Assembly (NCBI GenBank): GCA_964590075.1
Contig: CAZPXS010000001.1
Span: 1 to 64,000 of the forward strand
DNA length: 64,000 bases
Reading direction: 5' to 3'
Origin: JAGDVO01 sp964590075 [NCBI: uncultured Aquificales bacterium]
GTDB taxonomy: Bacteria > Thermosulfidibacterota > Thermosulfidibacteria > Thermosulfidibacterales
How positions within the stretch are numbered: the stretch's first letter is position 1; every line of letters starts with the position of its first letter. Below are positions 9,046-19,116 of the stretch, one piece after another. Below the pieces are notes generated by a model. It was not told where the DNA came from. It searched no databases and saw only the letters and a program-made list of their open reading frames with translations. The translations under genes were made by a program, and so were the position numbers.

Positions 9046-11563
9046 TATTTTGAGTTATAAACAGAAGCTAAAGGATCTGAGAGCGGAGATAGATAGCTGG
9101 AACAGAGAGGGTGTGGGCGGTCATTTTCAGGTAGTATGGTATACGAGTAAGGTTGATAAACTCATAAAGTCATTATTCTGGGATATATACGGTAAAAGGA
9201 TTCCGAATTTTAGCCTAATAGCTCTTGGTGGTTATGGTAGGAAAGAACTTAATCTAGCCTCTGATATAGATCTTCTCTTCCTCTGGCTTGAAGAGCCTTC
9301 CGAGGCGGAGATTGAAAGTCTATCAAAATTCGTGCAGAGTATGTGGGATGTGGGTTTTGAGTTTTCAAGTAGCTTTAGGAATCTCGAAGAGACTATAGAG
9401 TCTACTTCGAAGGATGAGACCCTTAAATTGGCTATACTCGATGCGAGGTTGATAGGAGGTAGCTATAGGCCCTATAAAAGCCTTAAGTCCAGTTTTAGTA
9501 GGATTTTTGGAGATGAACCTAAGAAACTGATAGACCTTCTGGAAGGCTGGATAGACGCGAGAAGTAAAAGTTACGGCGTGAGTGTTCAGTTGATAGAGCC
9601 AAACGTTAAAGAGAGCCCCGGTGGTTTAAGGGATATACATACCATATACTGGATAGGAAAGCTTCTCTACGGTATAGAGGATTTTAGGGATCTTGAGAAG
9701 AAAGGTTTACTTACGACTCTCGAATTTGAAACTATAAGTAACGCAAGGGATTTTTTATGGAGAGTTAGGAATTCCCTTCATTCGATTAGGGGTAGGAAGA
9801 ACGATTATCTCGATCTTTCGGTTCAGCCTGATGTAGCTTACTCACTCGGTTATAGGAAGGTCGATAGATTCCAGCCCTCTCTATACTTGATGAAAGACTT
9901 CTATAAACACGTGAGGGGTGTCAGGAAGGTACTTAGAGCTTTCCTAACGAGGGTTAGGGAAGAGTTCAATATAGGTAAAGATGAGGCGTTCGGAAATTTT
10001 GTAAAGTACATATTCGAGGAGAGGTTCGATAGTCCCTCAAAACTACTATTCAGGGTTTACAAAGGGTTGGAGATAGGTGTAGATTTTGAGAGAATCTACA
10101 GGGCTTTTTGGATTCCGCCCCTCTACTGGCGAGATCAGGATATGTATAACAAGGATACAAGGGATATGCTTATAAAGATATTCAACTTTTCCAAATCCTA
10201 TCCCGCTATAAGGTTTCTCCATGAGATAGGGTTTCTCTCAAGATTATTCCCGGAGTTCGATAGGATCACAGGTTTACTACAGCTTGACCTATACCATAGA
10301 TATACAGTTGATGAACATACCTTTTTAGCTATAAGGAATCTCGAGGAATTACCCGATTCTGATGTTCCCCTAAAGGAAGAACTTATGTCATCCTATGGTA
10401 GAGTTTTGGAAAAGTCTAAAAAGTACATATTGGTTCTTGCCCTATTATTTCACGATATAGGTAAGGGTAAAGGTAGGGGACATAGCGCAAGAGGTATGAA
10501 GATAGCGGTAAGGTATATGGAAAAGCTAATGTTCGATGATGACGATATAAGTATGGTCAGTTTTCTTGTTAAGAACCATACCCTTATGGCGGAGTATGCC
10601 TTTAAGAGAAATATATACGATATAGGTACTATTACGAGTTTCGTGGATCGGGTGGAAAATCTAGAAAAGCTAGATCTCCTCTATCTAGTTACCTTTGCGG
10701 ATATCAGCGCGGTATCACCCAACAACTGGGATGAATGGAAGGCATCAAACCTTATGGAACTGTATCTGAGGGCAAGGGATATGTTGGAAAAGGGAAAAAT
10801 AGAACTTGTCTCTTACGATGATATATATATGGAAGTTGAAAAGATCATGGTAAATGAGGGATACACCAGGGAAAAGGTAAGAGAACTATGGAATCTCTTA
10901 CCACTAGACAGAGGACTTTATCTTTTGCCATCCATAATCGCGAGTATATTGATAGGACTTGATAAAGTAATATCCGGGCAAGAAGGTATATTCGCTAAAT
11001 TTGTAGAGGATGGTTACGACGGATCCGGGAAGTTGGTAGTTGTAAAGCCCTATGGGAGACTTGACTTTTATAAGGTTGTCGGTTCCCTCACCGCAAATGC
11101 TATAGACATATGGGGTGTTAATCTCTTTGAGTGTAAGAATGGTCTTTCGGTCTACATCTTTGAGTTAGCTAATATGAAGGAAAAGATGGATTTGAGAGAA
11201 ATATTTAGAAAGTTCATCTTGAAGGATTACGATTCTATAGATAGGGAGGCAAAAAGAGTAAGATCAAGATTCTTAAAAAGAGAAATAAGTGTAGATATAC
11301 CGACACAAATTTCCATGAATAATACTATTTCTCCAAGTTATTCAATAATTGAGGTAAAGACGAGGGATAGGATAGGTTTACTATACGATATATCGAAGAC
11401 TCTAGCGGAATACGGCGTTGAGATACACTTTGTTAAGGCTGTGACAGAAGGAAGAAGAGCTATAGATGTGTTTTATGTAACCAAAAATGGTGAAAAATTA
11501 ACGGATAAAGAATTTTTACAAATTCAAAAAGTCCTAAAACAAAAAATAGATAATAAGTTTTAA
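9038..11563 (+). CDS. glnD: PII uridylyltransferase / uridylyl-removing enzyme GlnD
   Basis: Bifunctional nitrogen sensor that uridylylates and deuridylylates PII proteins in response to glutamine. The 841-aa chain has the full architecture: nucleotidyltransferase (GGYGRKELNLASDIDLL, residues 64-80), the helical linker (NVKESPGGLRDIHTIYW), an HD domain (FHDIGKGKGRGHS, His472-Asp473) and two ACT domains, a less clear one near 663-715 and a clear one near 769-830 (VKTRDRIGLLYDISKTLAEYGVEI). No PII or glutamine synthetase gene is in the window. It ends 21 bases from convergent argD without an obvious terminator. Confidence 0.93.
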   Translation: MLDILSYKQKLKDLRAEIDSWNREGVGGHFQVVWYTSKVDKLIKSLFWDIYGKRIPNFSLIALGGYGRKELNLASDIDLLFLWLEEPSEAEIESLSKFVQSMWDVGFEFSSSFRNLEETIESTSKDETLKLAILDARLIGGSYRPYKSLKSSFSRIFGDEPKKLIDLLEGWIDARSKSYGVSVQLIEPNVKESPGGLRDIHTIYWIGKLLYGIEDFRDLEKKGLLTTLEFETISNARDFLWRVRNSLHSIRGRKNDYLDLSVQPDVAYSLGYRKVDRFQPSLYLMKDFYKHVRGVRKVLRAFLTRVREEFNIGKDEAFGNFVKYIFEERFDSPSKLLFRVYKGLEIGVDFERIYRAFWIPPLYWRDQDMYNKDTRDMLIKIFNFSKSYPAIRFLHEIGFLSRLFPEFDRITGLLQLDLYHRYTVDEHTFLAIRNLEELPDSDVPLKEELMSSYGRVLEKSKKYILVLALLFHDIGKGKGRGHSARGMKIAVRYMEKLMFDDDDISMVSFLVKNHTLMAEYAFKRNIYDIGTITSFVDRVENLEKLDLLYLVTFADISAVSPNNWDEWKASNLMELYLRARDMLEKGKIELVSYDDIYMEVEKIMVNEGYTREKVRELWNLLPLDRGLYLLPSIIASILIGLDKVISGQEGIFAKFVEDGYDGSGKLVVVKPYGRLDFYKVVGSLTANAIDIWGVNLFECKNGLSVYIFELANMKEKMDLREIFRKFILKDYDSIDREAKRVRSRFLKREISVDIPTQISMNNTISPSYSIIEVKTRDRIGLLYDISKTLAEYGVEIHFVKAVTEGRRAIDVFYVTKNGEKLTDKEFLQIQKVLKQKIDNKF

Positions 11564-11584
11564 AATTTTTTGAATTTTACTCTA

Positions 11585-12757
11585 TCATAGTACTGACTCT
11601 AGTATCCTCAAACCTTCTATAAGAGTATCTTCCTCTATGGTTATTGGAGGTAGTAGCCTCACAACCCTTTCGCCGGCAGGTACCACTAACAAGCCCTTTT
11701 CAAGACATTTAAGGGTGATTTCCCTTGAGCTTTTATCCTTCAACTCTACTCCTATCAGTAGACCCTTTCCCCTTAGGTCGGATATTTTGTGTGAGATCTC
11801 TCTTAACCTATTAAATACTATCTTTCCGAGTTTTTCTGCCCTTTCCCAGAGATGCTCTTCCACTATTATCCTCATCACTTCCAGGGCTACAGTTGTTGCT
11901 AACGGGTTCCCTCCGAATGTGGATGCATGTACCGAAGGTTCTATGGCTTCTACAACCTTCTTGTTTGCCACTATTGCTCCTATTGGGAAGCCGTTACCGA
12001 GCCCCTTAGCTAGAGTCATTATATCGGGTTCTATCCCAAAATGCATGTAGGCGAATAGCTTCCCGGTTCTCGCTATACCCGTTTGGACCTCATCGAGTAT
12101 AAGAAGGATGTTGTATTTATCGCATATCTCCCTTACCTTTTGCATGTACCTTTCACTTGGGACCGATACCCCTCCCTCTCCCTGTATAGGCTCCAACATC
12201 ACAGCTACCGTTTCGCTATCTATGGCTTCTATAAGGGAATCGATGTCGTTATAGGGTACGTGTGTAAAACCCTCAAGTAACGGTTCAAACCCTCTTTTTA
12301 CCTTATCCTGACCAGTTGCGGATATGGTGGCTATGGTTCTACCGTGGAAGGAATTTGTAGCCGTTATGATCTTGTAGGCCCCGTCTTTAAATTTTTTACC
12401 CCATAACCTTGCGAACTTTATAGCCCCTTCATTTGCTTCAGCACCAGAGTTACAGAAGAATACCTTTCCCTCGAAGGAATTTTCAACGATGATTCTTGCT
12501 AGTTCAGCTTGATTGGGTATGTGATATAGGTTGGATACATGCCATAGTTTTTCGGCCTGTTCTTTTAATGCCTCTACTACTCGTCTATTACAGTGTCCGA
12601 GATTTGTAACTGCAATACCACTTGAAAAATCGATATAGCTACGGCCATTTTCATCGTAGAGTATAGCGTTCTCTCCTTTTACAAAACTTACCGGGAATCT
12701 ATTGTAAGTGGGGATTATGTATCTTTCCGTAAGGCTAAAAGTATCAGCTCGTTGCAT
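11585..12757 (-). CDS. argD: Acetylornithine aminotransferase
   Basis: PLP-dependent class III aminotransferase that makes N-acetylornithine in arginine synthesis; members may also act on succinyldiaminopimelate. The 390 aa show GSGAEANE-type motif [15 protein letters not shown] (103-117), SFHGRT (136-141), LDEVQTG with Asp222, and [11 protein letters not shown] with the Schiff-base Lys251. The family length is about 390-400. The start ATG at 12757 lies 14 bases inside the end of the upstream ccsA-like gene, so it is translated from the cytochrome assembly operon. No other arg biosynthesis gene is in the window, so assignment versus other ornithine-type aminotransferases rests on overall similarity. 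Confidence 0.88.
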   Translation of the reverse strand: MQRADTFSLTERYIIPTYNRFPVSFVKGENAILYDENGRSYIDFSSGIAVTNLGHCNRRVVEALKEQAEKLWHVSNLYHIPNQAELARIIVENSFEGKVFFCNSGAEANEGAIKFARLWGKKFKDGAYKIITATNSFHGRTIATISATGQDKVKRGFEPLLEGFTHVPYNDIDSLIEAIDSETVAVMLEPIQGEGGVSVPSERYMQKVREICDKYNILLILDEVQTGIARTGKLFAYMHFGIEPDIMTLAKGLGNGFPIGAIVANKKVVEAIEPSVHASTFGGNPLATTVALEVMRIIVEEHLWERAEKLGKIVFNRLREISHKISDLRGKGLLIGVELKDKSSREITLKCLEKGLLVVPAGERVVRLLPPITIEEDTLIEGLRILESVL

Positions 12758-13580
12758 AGCTATGTAACCCTGGTATCAGTAGGTTTACTCCCAGATAGGT
12801 GAAGAGTACAGCGGCGAAACCTATTATTGATAGAAACGCGGCTCTTTTACCTCTCCAGCCTGCAACAAACCTTGCATGTAAATATCCCGCGTATATGAAC
12901 CAGGTTATGAGAGACCAAGTTTCCTTTGGATCCCAGCTCCAGTAGGATCCCCAGGCATAGTGAGCCCATGCCGCTCCTGTGATTATTCCGAGTGTTAGTA
13001 ACGGGAAGCCAATCAGTATAGCTTTATAGTTAATTTCATCAAGTGTACCTTTATCGGGGAAATATTTCCATATACCTTCGTTTTTATCTCCCTTTAAGAG
13101 ATAGGCTATGCTTGCCCCAAAGGATATGGCAAAGGCACCGTAGGATAAGAAGCAGGTTATAACATGGGCTAATAGCCAGTTGCTTTTAAGAGCCGGAACC
13201 AGCGGTTGTATCTCCTTCACTATACCCGGACCTTCTAAGGAGGTGTATGCAATTATCAGAAAGTTAACAGGAGTTACAAATGGTCCCAATACTTTGGTCT
13301 TATATTTCAACTCGAATATAACGTATAGCCAGGAGATACTCCAGGAGAAGAAAACCATTGATTCGTATAGGTTTGTGAAGGGTGCCCTTGGCCAGCCGAG
13401 TTTATATGATTCCAGGGTTCTTGCTATCATCGCCATAGTTAGGAGTACACCGTTAGTTATAACCGTAATTAATCCCAACCTACCGATTATCTCTTTTTTT
13501 GTTACTATCCAAATAACGTAAAGTACGAAACTTGCTAAAGATACGAATGTTGCTATAGAAACTAGAAAAGTGTCTTTCAT
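12744..13580 (-). CDS. ccsA: Cytochrome c assembly protein CcsA/ResC type
   Basis: Integral membrane haem-handling protein of system II cytochrome c biogenesis. It is 278 aa with about eight hydrophobic helices and the haem-binding WWD-type segment [23 protein letters not shown] (about 208-230), plus His residues on flanking loops ([15 protein letters not shown]). It acts with the Ccs1/ResB protein encoded just upstream (four-base overlap) to move haem across the membrane and attach it to apocytochromes. The family is also called CcsB or ResC in different organisms. Thiol redox partners could be the TlpA-like protein at 39205 or the DsbC-like protein at 3441; that link is inference. Confidence 0.93.
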   Translation of the reverse strand: MKDTFLVSIATFVSLASFVLYVIWIVTKKEIIGRLGLITVITNGVLLTMAMIARTLESYKLGWPRAPFTNLYESMVFFSWSISWLYVIFELKYKTKVLGPFVTPVNFLIIAYTSLEGPGIVKEIQPLVPALKSNWLLAHVITCFLSYGAFAISFGASIAYLLKGDKNEGIWKYFPDKGTLDEINYKAILIGFPLLTLGIITGAAWAHYAWGSYWSWDPKETWSLITWFIYAGYLHARFVAGWRGKRAAFLSIIGFAAVLFTYLGVNLLIPGLHSYATS

Positions 13581-14956
13581 TTTGTCCCTCCAAGTTCTTC
13601 TTTTATTCTATTTATAATATCAATTGCTTTATCTTTGAAACTATCCCTGTTTCTGTTTGCCGTTAATCCTATACTTACCGTTACTCTACTATTTTCCTCC
13701 TTCTTGAACCATACTAGTGCCCTTTCGTGTCTTGTAAAGAACGTTACATAGATGGCAAGTAGCATACCGATACAGCCCAACCACACAAGAGGTGTACCTG
13801 GATCTTTATTTACCTGTAATACTGTGAAATATAAAGGATCCGCCTTTACATACTCGTACTCGTAAGGAGAATCAGGATTTTGATGTATGCTCGGGAAGAA
13901 GGCAAATACCCAGCTTCTTTCCTTAACCTTATCCGATTCGACCTCAATTAGTACCGCCGGATTATTCAGTTCCATAGATTTGGTGGACGGCCCTTGTTCC
14001 GTTATTATTAGATCAGGTAGGAAGGAGAGAACACGTACCCTTACACCTAGTTTTTTACTCTCCGCCTCTCCATTTATAGGTATAGTGAGAACATCAGAAT
14101 TATCCTTGTTTTTCTTATCCCTCACTCTTATGGTGACAGTACCTTTATCTATCGAAGCTACCCCGTAACTAGCCTGGTAAAAGTATATTCCTCTATACTC
14201 TAATGGATGATTAACCCTTATTTTTTCCCTTTTCACTACTTTCCCATTCTCTATTATCTCTACATCACTTATGTATTCCTTCGGGATTTCCGGTTTATTC
14301 TCGTAGTACTCTACGCTGAAATCGTTACACTTAACCTCAAATGGAAGTATCTTTACGTTACCATCCCTTAGGATAACATTTCTTGAACTACTACCCTCCA
14401 CTATCGCAATGTTACCTGTAAAGCCAAATATACTACCTATAAGGCCGCCTATTAGAACTATCAGTATAAAGAAATGTACCAGGTAGGCTCCCAACCTATT
14501 TAGAACACCCTTTTCAGCAAATAAGTAACCATCTCCTGACTCCTTTACCTTTAAACCCGCTTTTTCTAATACTTTTGTAACTATAGCCTTAACTTCCTCT
14601 ATATTACTATTGGTTTTAAATGTTTCTCTTATAGGGAGATTGTTGATGGAGGATATGTCCTTTAGTCTTTCCGTTTTTCTGAAAAACTTTAACACCCTTG
14701 GTAGCCTATCTATCGAGCAAACTATTAGATTTATTGCGAATAGTACAAGTAATAACTGGAACCACCAGGAATGGTACATGTCGTAGAGTTTTAGAGCCTT
14801 TATGATACTTGCCAGGGTCTTACCGTAGAACTGCTCATAACCCTCCGGTGTAGGTTGTTGTCTTATCAGTGTCCCTGCTATTGAGGTGATGGCGATTACG
14901 AAGAATATGAATATCGCGGTTTTTACCGATGCAAAGAAATCCCACACTTTCCTCAA
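13577..14956 (-). CDS. ccs1: Cytochrome c assembly protein Ccs1/ResB
   Basis: Second half of the system II haem synthase, 459 aa, ResB-like. Three N-terminal membrane helices are visible (about 10-30, 62-85, 155-178), then a large periplasmic domain and a final helix near 395-415 ([21 protein letters not shown]). The conserved patterns [18 protein letters not shown] and [16 protein letters not shown] support the family. The start is TTG at 14956: AGGGAGG lies nine bases upstream and no Met follows for a long way. It is transcribed with ccsA and argD, divergent from radA. Confidence 0.92.
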   Translation of the reverse strand: MRKVWDFFASVKTAIFIFFVIAITSIAGTLIRQQPTPEGYEQFYGKTLASIIKALKLYDMYHSWWFQLLLVLFAINLIVCSIDRLPRVLKFFRKTERLKDISSINNLPIRETFKTNSNIEEVKAIVTKVLEKAGLKVKESGDGYLFAEKGVLNRLGAYLVHFFILIVLIGGLIGSIFGFTGNIAIVEGSSSRNVILRDGNVKILPFEVKCNDFSVEYYENKPEIPKEYISDVEIIENGKVVKREKIRVNHPLEYRGIYFYQASYGVASIDKGTVTIRVRDKKNKDNSDVLTIPINGEAESKKLGVRVRVLSFLPDLIITEQGPSTKSMELNNPAVLIEVESDKVKERSWVFAFFPSIHQNPDSPYEYEYVKADPLYFTVLQVNKDPGTPLVWLGCIGMLLAIYVTFFTRHERALVWFKKEENSRVTVSIGLTANRNRDSFKDKAIDIINRIKEELGGTK

Positions 14957-14986
14957 AATTTACCCTCCCTTCTTTATATTAGGACT

Positions 14987-14998
14987 TGTTATATAACA
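14987..14998. promoter_or_regulatory. 12-base palindrome between ccs1 and radA
   Basis: TGTTATATAACA is a perfect palindrome in the 65-base gap between the divergent ccs1 and radA genes. It could be an operator or simply an AT-rich -10-like element; no convincing -35/-10 pair is visible for either gene. Confidence 0.3.
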
Positions 14999-15021
14999 GT
15001 TTTAAGGTTAATGTAAATAGT

Positions 15022-16353
15022 ATGTACCGTTGTAGCAAATGTGGTTATTCAAGTACAAAGTGGCTTGGTAGATGCCCTTCCTGTAATAGCTGGGATACTC
15101 TGGTTCAGGTGGATGAGGATAACGGAAAGGTTGCGTCTAAAGATAGAAAATCAACCGTTACCCCTATGAGGTTGAAGGATGTATCTGGGGTTGATCTAGA
15201 AAGGATAGTTCTAACTTCAAGATCCCTGAATGAACTTACCGGTGGAGGACTTGTAAAAGCTTCCGTAATACTTCTTGCTGGAGAGCCTGGTATAGGTAAA
15301 TCTACTTTCCTTTTATCTCTTGCAAAATTTGTGGATAGACCGCTTAGGATTCTCTACGTTAGTGGTGAAGAGACTCTGTATCAGGTGGCGGATAGAGCAA
15401 AGAGGCTGGGTGTGGAGGATGTTTTCTTTGTTTCTACCAATTCTCTATCCACGATCGAGGAGATACTTGGTGATAGGACCTACGACATGGTGATGATCGA
15501 TTCGATACAGACCATCTATTCCGATAGGTTGGATTATTCGAGGGCAGGTCCAACTCAGATTAGGGAGGTTGCGGAAAGATTGGTGGAAATAGCAAAAAGT
15601 AAAGATACAATAGTCTTTATTGCAGGCCATGTAACCAAGGGTGGAGATATAGCGGGTCCCAAGGTGTTGGAGCATCTCGTGGATGTTGTGTTCTATATAG
15701 AGGGGGAAAGGAGTGGTTCTGTAAGGTTTATAAAGTGCTATAAGAATAGATACGGTTCAACTGGTAACGTTACCGTCTTTGAGCTTACATCAAGAGGTAT
15801 TGAGGTGATCGAAAATCCATCATCCTTCTTCCTCGAGGGGAAATGTGAGGGTATTCCAGGGTCCGTGATAAGTAGTGTTGTTGAAGGATCGAGATCATTT
15901 CTCGTAGAGGTACAGGCTTTGGTGGCAAGAGCTCTTTATCCTCAGGCGGTAAGGCGTGTGTCGGTTATGTACGATGTTAGAAGACTATTCTTTTTACTTG
16001 CCGTTATGGAGAAATACATGGGTGTTAATTTTAGAGATATGGATATATATATTAACATACCGGGTGGTATAATGGTTAGGGATAACTCCTGTGATTTGGC
16101 GATTGTTACTGCCATTTTTTCCAGTTACATCGATAGGGTTGTACCTGATGAAGTCGTTATATTTGGAGAGGTTGGACTTGGTGGGGAGGTAAGGGCGGTT
16201 AGGGATATTGAACTCAGATTGAAGGAGGCTATAAGCTTAGGTAAGAAAAAAGCTTATATCCCTAGAGTCTCAAGGATAGATAAAGAAAGGTTTAGAGATA
16301 TAGAGATACGGGAGGTGGAAAATATCGTTAGTATAATTAACGAGTTATTTTAG
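15022..16353 (+). CDS. radA: DNA repair protein RadA (Sms)
   Basis: RecA-like branch-migration helicase used in recombinational repair. I choose ATG 15022 (443 aa), which begins with the zinc finger (Cys4, Cys7, Cys18, Cys21) as in the family; an upstream TTG at 14986 would add twelve unrelated residues. The Walker A GEPGIGKST is at about 87-95, the RadA-specific KNRYG motif sits in KCYKNRYGSTGNV, and a Lon-protease-like C-terminal domain follows (LVEVQALVARALYPQAVRRV, GEVGLGGEVRAV). A weak AAGG is the only ribosome site. carD follows after 15 bases. Confidence 0.95.
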   Translation: MYRCSKCGYSSTKWLGRCPSCNSWDTLVQVDEDNGKVASKDRKSTVTPMRLKDVSGVDLERIVLTSRSLNELTGGGLVKASVILLAGEPGIGKSTFLLSLAKFVDRPLRILYVSGEETLYQVADRAKRLGVEDVFFVSTNSLSTIEEILGDRTYDMVMIDSIQTIYSDRLDYSRAGPTQIREVAERLVEIAKSKDTIVFIAGHVTKGGDIAGPKVLEHLVDVVFYIEGERSGSVRFIKCYKNRYGSTGNVTVFELTSRGIEVIENPSSFFLEGKCEGIPGSVISSVVEGSRSFLVEVQALVARALYPQAVRRVSVMYDVRRLFFLLAVMEKYMGVNFRDMDIYINIPGGIMVRDNSCDLAIVTAIFSSYIDRVVPDEVVIFGEVGLGGEVRAVRDIELRLKEAISLGKKKAYIPRVSRIDKERFRDIEIREVENIVSIINELF

Positions 16354-16368
16354 ATTCTGGAGGGGAAG

Positions 16369-16941
16369 GTGCCATCTAAGAAGAGGGATGATAAGTTGGA
16401 TTTCAAGGTGGGTGAAAAGATAGTTTATCCATCCCATGGTGTGGGTGTCGTGGAAAACGTGGTGGAGCTAGAGGTTGAAGGTATAAAGAGTAAGTTTCTG
16501 ATAATAAGGATGCTTGAGAATGAGATGATAGTGAAGATACCCGTTGACAGGGCAAAAAAGATAGGTGTTAGAAAGGTTCTTGGTGAGAAGGATCTCGAGG
16601 AGGTTTTGAATATCCTTACCTCTATCCCTCAGATTAAGGAGGAACATAAGGAGAAGGTCAGTTGGACTATAAAACACCGGAAATTCCTAGATAAGGTTAA
16701 GACTGGAGATGTAAAGGTGGTTGCCGAGGTTTATAGGGATCTTATGCTTCTATCGAGGGTGAAGGATCTTTCCTACGGCGAGAGAAATATCCTGGAGATG
16801 GCTGAAAACATGCTTACCTTTGAGATTGCAGAGGCGAAAGGTATACCTCACGAGGAGGCAAGGCAACTTCTAAGATCATACTTTGTAAAGGAAGAGAGTG
16901 TTGAGAGCGAGGTGGAAGATGAGGATGAAAGTATTGATTGA
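16369..16941 (+). CDS. carD: CarD/CdnL-family transcription regulator
   Basis: CarD-type protein that binds the RNA polymerase beta subunit and stabilises open promoter complexes. The 190 aa consist of the N-terminal RNAP-interaction domain (about 10-70, KVGEKIVYPSHGVGVVENV) and a helical C-terminal DNA-binding domain (about 75-165, LMLLSRVKDLSYGERNILEMAENML), then an acidic tail. The start is GTG at 16369 with GGAGGGG directly before it; no ATG is available nearby. The same RNAP-binding fold occurs in Mfd at 33564. It sits between radA and the PIN-TRAM gene, an order known from Firmicutes. Confidence 0.92.
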   Translation: MPSKKRDDKLDFKVGEKIVYPSHGVGVVENVVELEVEGIKSKFLIIRMLENEMIVKIPVDRAKKIGVRKVLGEKDLEEVLNILTSIPQIKEEHKEKVSWTIKHRKFLDKVKTGDVKVVAEVYRDLMLLSRVKDLSYGERNILEMAENMLTFEIAEAKGIPHEEARQLLRSYFVKEESVESEVEDEDESID

Positions 16942-17974
16942 GATACTTATAGTTGTTCTTGCAACCATACTTGGCGCTATCTATAGCAAGTACTATCTTA
17001 CCGAAGAGTGGCTCCCTATAGGGATTGTAATAGGTTTCTGTGTTGGTTTGATCGTAGTCTATATAATAAGGAAGATAGTTGAGAGTAATTTCTCGACCCT
17101 TATAGGAGTTACGGTTGGAGCAAGTGGTGGTATAGTTGCTTCCTGGTTCGTCTTTTCAGTTATACCCAGTGAGAATATTAAACCTGAGATTCTACTGGTA
17201 TCGAGGATATTTGTTATGCTTGTATTCAGTTATTTCGGGGGTCTTATAGGTTTAAAGATAGTTGATTTCGTAAGTGGCCTTCAGATAAAGGGTGATCAGT
17301 TGAAAGGTGGTACAAGGATAAACGTTAGATCTGTAAAGATCCTTGACACGAGTGCGATAATAGATGGGAGGATAGCTGATATATGCGAAACCGGTTTTAT
17401 GGATTGTGTACTTGCTATACCAACCTTTGTTTTGAAAGAGCTACAGGATCTTGCGGATAGTCATGATCCCTTCTTGAGAAATAAGGGTAGGCGTGGTTTC
17501 GATATTATCAAAAGACTTAAGAGTTGTCCTTATGTAAGTGTTAAGTTAATATCCGTTGATTTTCCGGATTTGAAGGAGGTTGATGCTAAACTTATAAAAC
17601 TCGCGAAGAAAATGAAGGCATCGATAATAACTACCGATTATAATTTGAGTCAGGTTGCCAAACTCCAGGGAGTCGATGTTCTTAACGTGAACGATCTATC
17701 GAAGGCCGTAAAGCCCATAGTAATACCCGGGGAAGAGCTCGATATATTCGTTATGAAGCCTGGCAAGGAACCTAAGCAGGGAGTCGGTCATCTAGATGAT
17801 GGTACGATGGTTGTTATCGAGGATGGAAGACCTTACATAGGTAAAAAGGTAAGGATAGTGGTTACCAATCTTTTACAAACGTCAACTGGGAGGATCATAT
17901 TTGGAAGGGTAAAGAGTGTAATAGAGGAAGATAGGAAGGAGATGGAGGGTTTAGGAGAGGGTGTTGAAGTTTGA
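16925..17974 (+). CDS. PIN-TRAM membrane protein (YacL-like)
   Basis: Membrane-anchored putative ribonuclease of the YacL family. From ATG 16925 it is 349 aa: four N-terminal hydrophobic helices (within about 1-115), a PIN domain (about 140-255, LDTSAIIDGRIADI, ASIITTDYNLSQVA with the acidic metal residues) and a C-terminal TRAM domain (about 280-340, GKEPKQGVGHLDDGTMVVIEDG) expected to bind RNA. GGTGGAAG about seven bases upstream supports this ATG; GTG 16898 and ATG 16919 are alternatives. It overlaps carD by 17 bases and ispDF by about 14. Its RNA targets are unknown. Confidence 0.88.
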   Translation: MKVLIEILIVVLATILGAIYSKYYLTEEWLPIGIVIGFCVGLIVVYIIRKIVESNFSTLIGVTVGASGGIVASWFVFSVIPSENIKPEILLVSRIFVMLVFSYFGGLIGLKIVDFVSGLQIKGDQLKGGTRINVRSVKILDTSAIIDGRIADICETGFMDCVLAIPTFVLKELQDLADSHDPFLRNKGRRGFDIIKRLKSCPYVSVKLISVDFPDLKEVDAKLIKLAKKMKASIITTDYNLSQVAKLQGVDVLNVNDLSKAVKPIVIPGEELDIFVMKPGKEPKQGVGHLDDGTMVVIEDGRPYIGKKVRIVVTNLLQTSTGRIIFGRVKSVIEEDRKEMEGLGEGVEV

Positions 17975-19115
17975 TGTGATTATCCCTTCTGCCGGAAAGG
18001 GTGTAAGGTTTGGTGGAAAGAAACAGTATCTTAATTTGATGGGTAAACCTGTGTTAGTCTGGAGTGTGGAAAAGTTCCTTAATCTACCTTATGTGAATAC
18101 AATATACGTCGGAGTTTCCAGGGATGACTATTCCTATGCTCTCGATATCATAGGTAGATATTTAGAGCCTGGTAAACCACTTGTGCTATACTATGGGGGT
18201 AAGGAGAGGAAGGACACGGTTTATAACGGTCTGGTACTTTCCGAGGCTGAGTATGTTATGATTCACGATGCAGTAAGGCCATTTTTTAGTAGTAATCTCG
18301 TTGAAAGGTTGATTACCTCTTTTTACGACTGTGATGGAGTTATACCTGTGATACCTGTAAGTGATACGGTGAAGGAAGTTATAGATGGGTTCGTTAGCTC
18401 TACGTTAAGGAGGGACAGAGTATACAAGGTACAGACCCCTCAGCTTTTTAGGAGGGATGTTCTACTTGAGGGATATAATAGAATAGACCCTGATTCTTGT
18501 TACACAGATGATGCCTCAATCGCGGAGACAGTAGGGGCAAGGATAAAGGTAGTTGAGGGTGAACCTTTAAATATAAAAATAACGAATAGGGAAGATCTAC
18601 TCTTTGTAGAAGGTATGATGGCGGAGGTTAGGGTAGGGTTTGGATACGATATTCATAGATTGGTGGAAGGAAAGGATATAATACTTGGTGGTATTCATAT
18701 ACCCTGTGGGTATAGCTTGGTTGGCCACTCTGATGGGGATGCCGTGATACATGCACTTTGTGATGCCTTGTGTGGTGCTGTTTCTATGGGTGATATAGGT
18801 AAGTGGTTTCCGCCAGAGGATGAGAAATTTAGGGGAATGGATAGCGGGGTGTTCTTGGCTGAAATATGGGGTAAGATAAAGGATGATTGGGAACTTTTGA
18901 ATGTGGATATTACCATAGTACTTGAGAAACCGAAGTTGGGAGAGATCAAGGAGGCTATAAGGGATAGTATAGCCAAAAAGTTGGGCATACCGAATTATAG
19001 AGTATCAGTTAAGGCAAAGACAAAGGAGGGCCTTGATAGTGTGGGAGAGTCAAAGGCTGTTGAGGTTTACGCTACCGTGAGTTTGAGAAGGAGGATTGTT
19101 AAAGAGGAGGGCTAA
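17961..19115 (+). CDS. ispDF: Bifunctional IspD/IspF isoprenoid enzyme
   Basis: Fused MEP-pathway enzyme: 2-C-methyl-D-erythritol 4-phosphate cytidylyltransferase (IspD, residues 1 to about 218) joined to 2,4-cyclodiphosphate synthase (IspF, about 223-384). The IspD part shows VIIPSAGKGVRFGGKKQY, HDAVRPF and RDRVYKVQTPQ. The IspF part shows the metal ligands Asp230 and His232 (GYDIHRL), GHSDGD (255-260) and His264, plus VKAKTKEGLD. Start codon: GTG 17961 or TTG 17964; AGGAG ends only three bases before the GTG, so the TTG is equally likely. IspE, which acts between the two steps, is not here. Confidence 0.95.
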   Translation: MLKFDVIIPSAGKGVRFGGKKQYLNLMGKPVLVWSVEKFLNLPYVNTIYVGVSRDDYSYALDIIGRYLEPGKPLVLYYGGKERKDTVYNGLVLSEAEYVMIHDAVRPFFSSNLVERLITSFYDCDGVIPVIPVSDTVKEVIDGFVSSTLRRDRVYKVQTPQLFRRDVLLEGYNRIDPDSCYTDDASIAETVGARIKVVEGEPLNIKITNREDLLFVEGMMAEVRVGFGYDIHRLVEGKDIILGGIHIPCGYSLVGHSDGDAVIHALCDALCGAVSMGDIGKWFPPEDEKFRGMDSGVFLAEIWGKIKDDWELLNVDITIVLEKPKLGEIKEAIRDSIAKKLGIPNYRVSVKAKTKEGLDSVGESKAVEVYATVSLRRRIVKEEG

Positions 19116-19116
19116 A

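Noticed and set aside
14957-15021. Promoters for ccs1 and radA in the divergent gap
   Set aside because: TATATAA-like boxes occur on both strands but no -35 at a proper distance could be supported.
16898-16924. Upstream GTG (16898) as start of the PIN-TRAM gene
   Set aside because: It would add Arg-rich residues unlike the membrane N-terminus and has no ribosome site; ATG 16925 is well placed.
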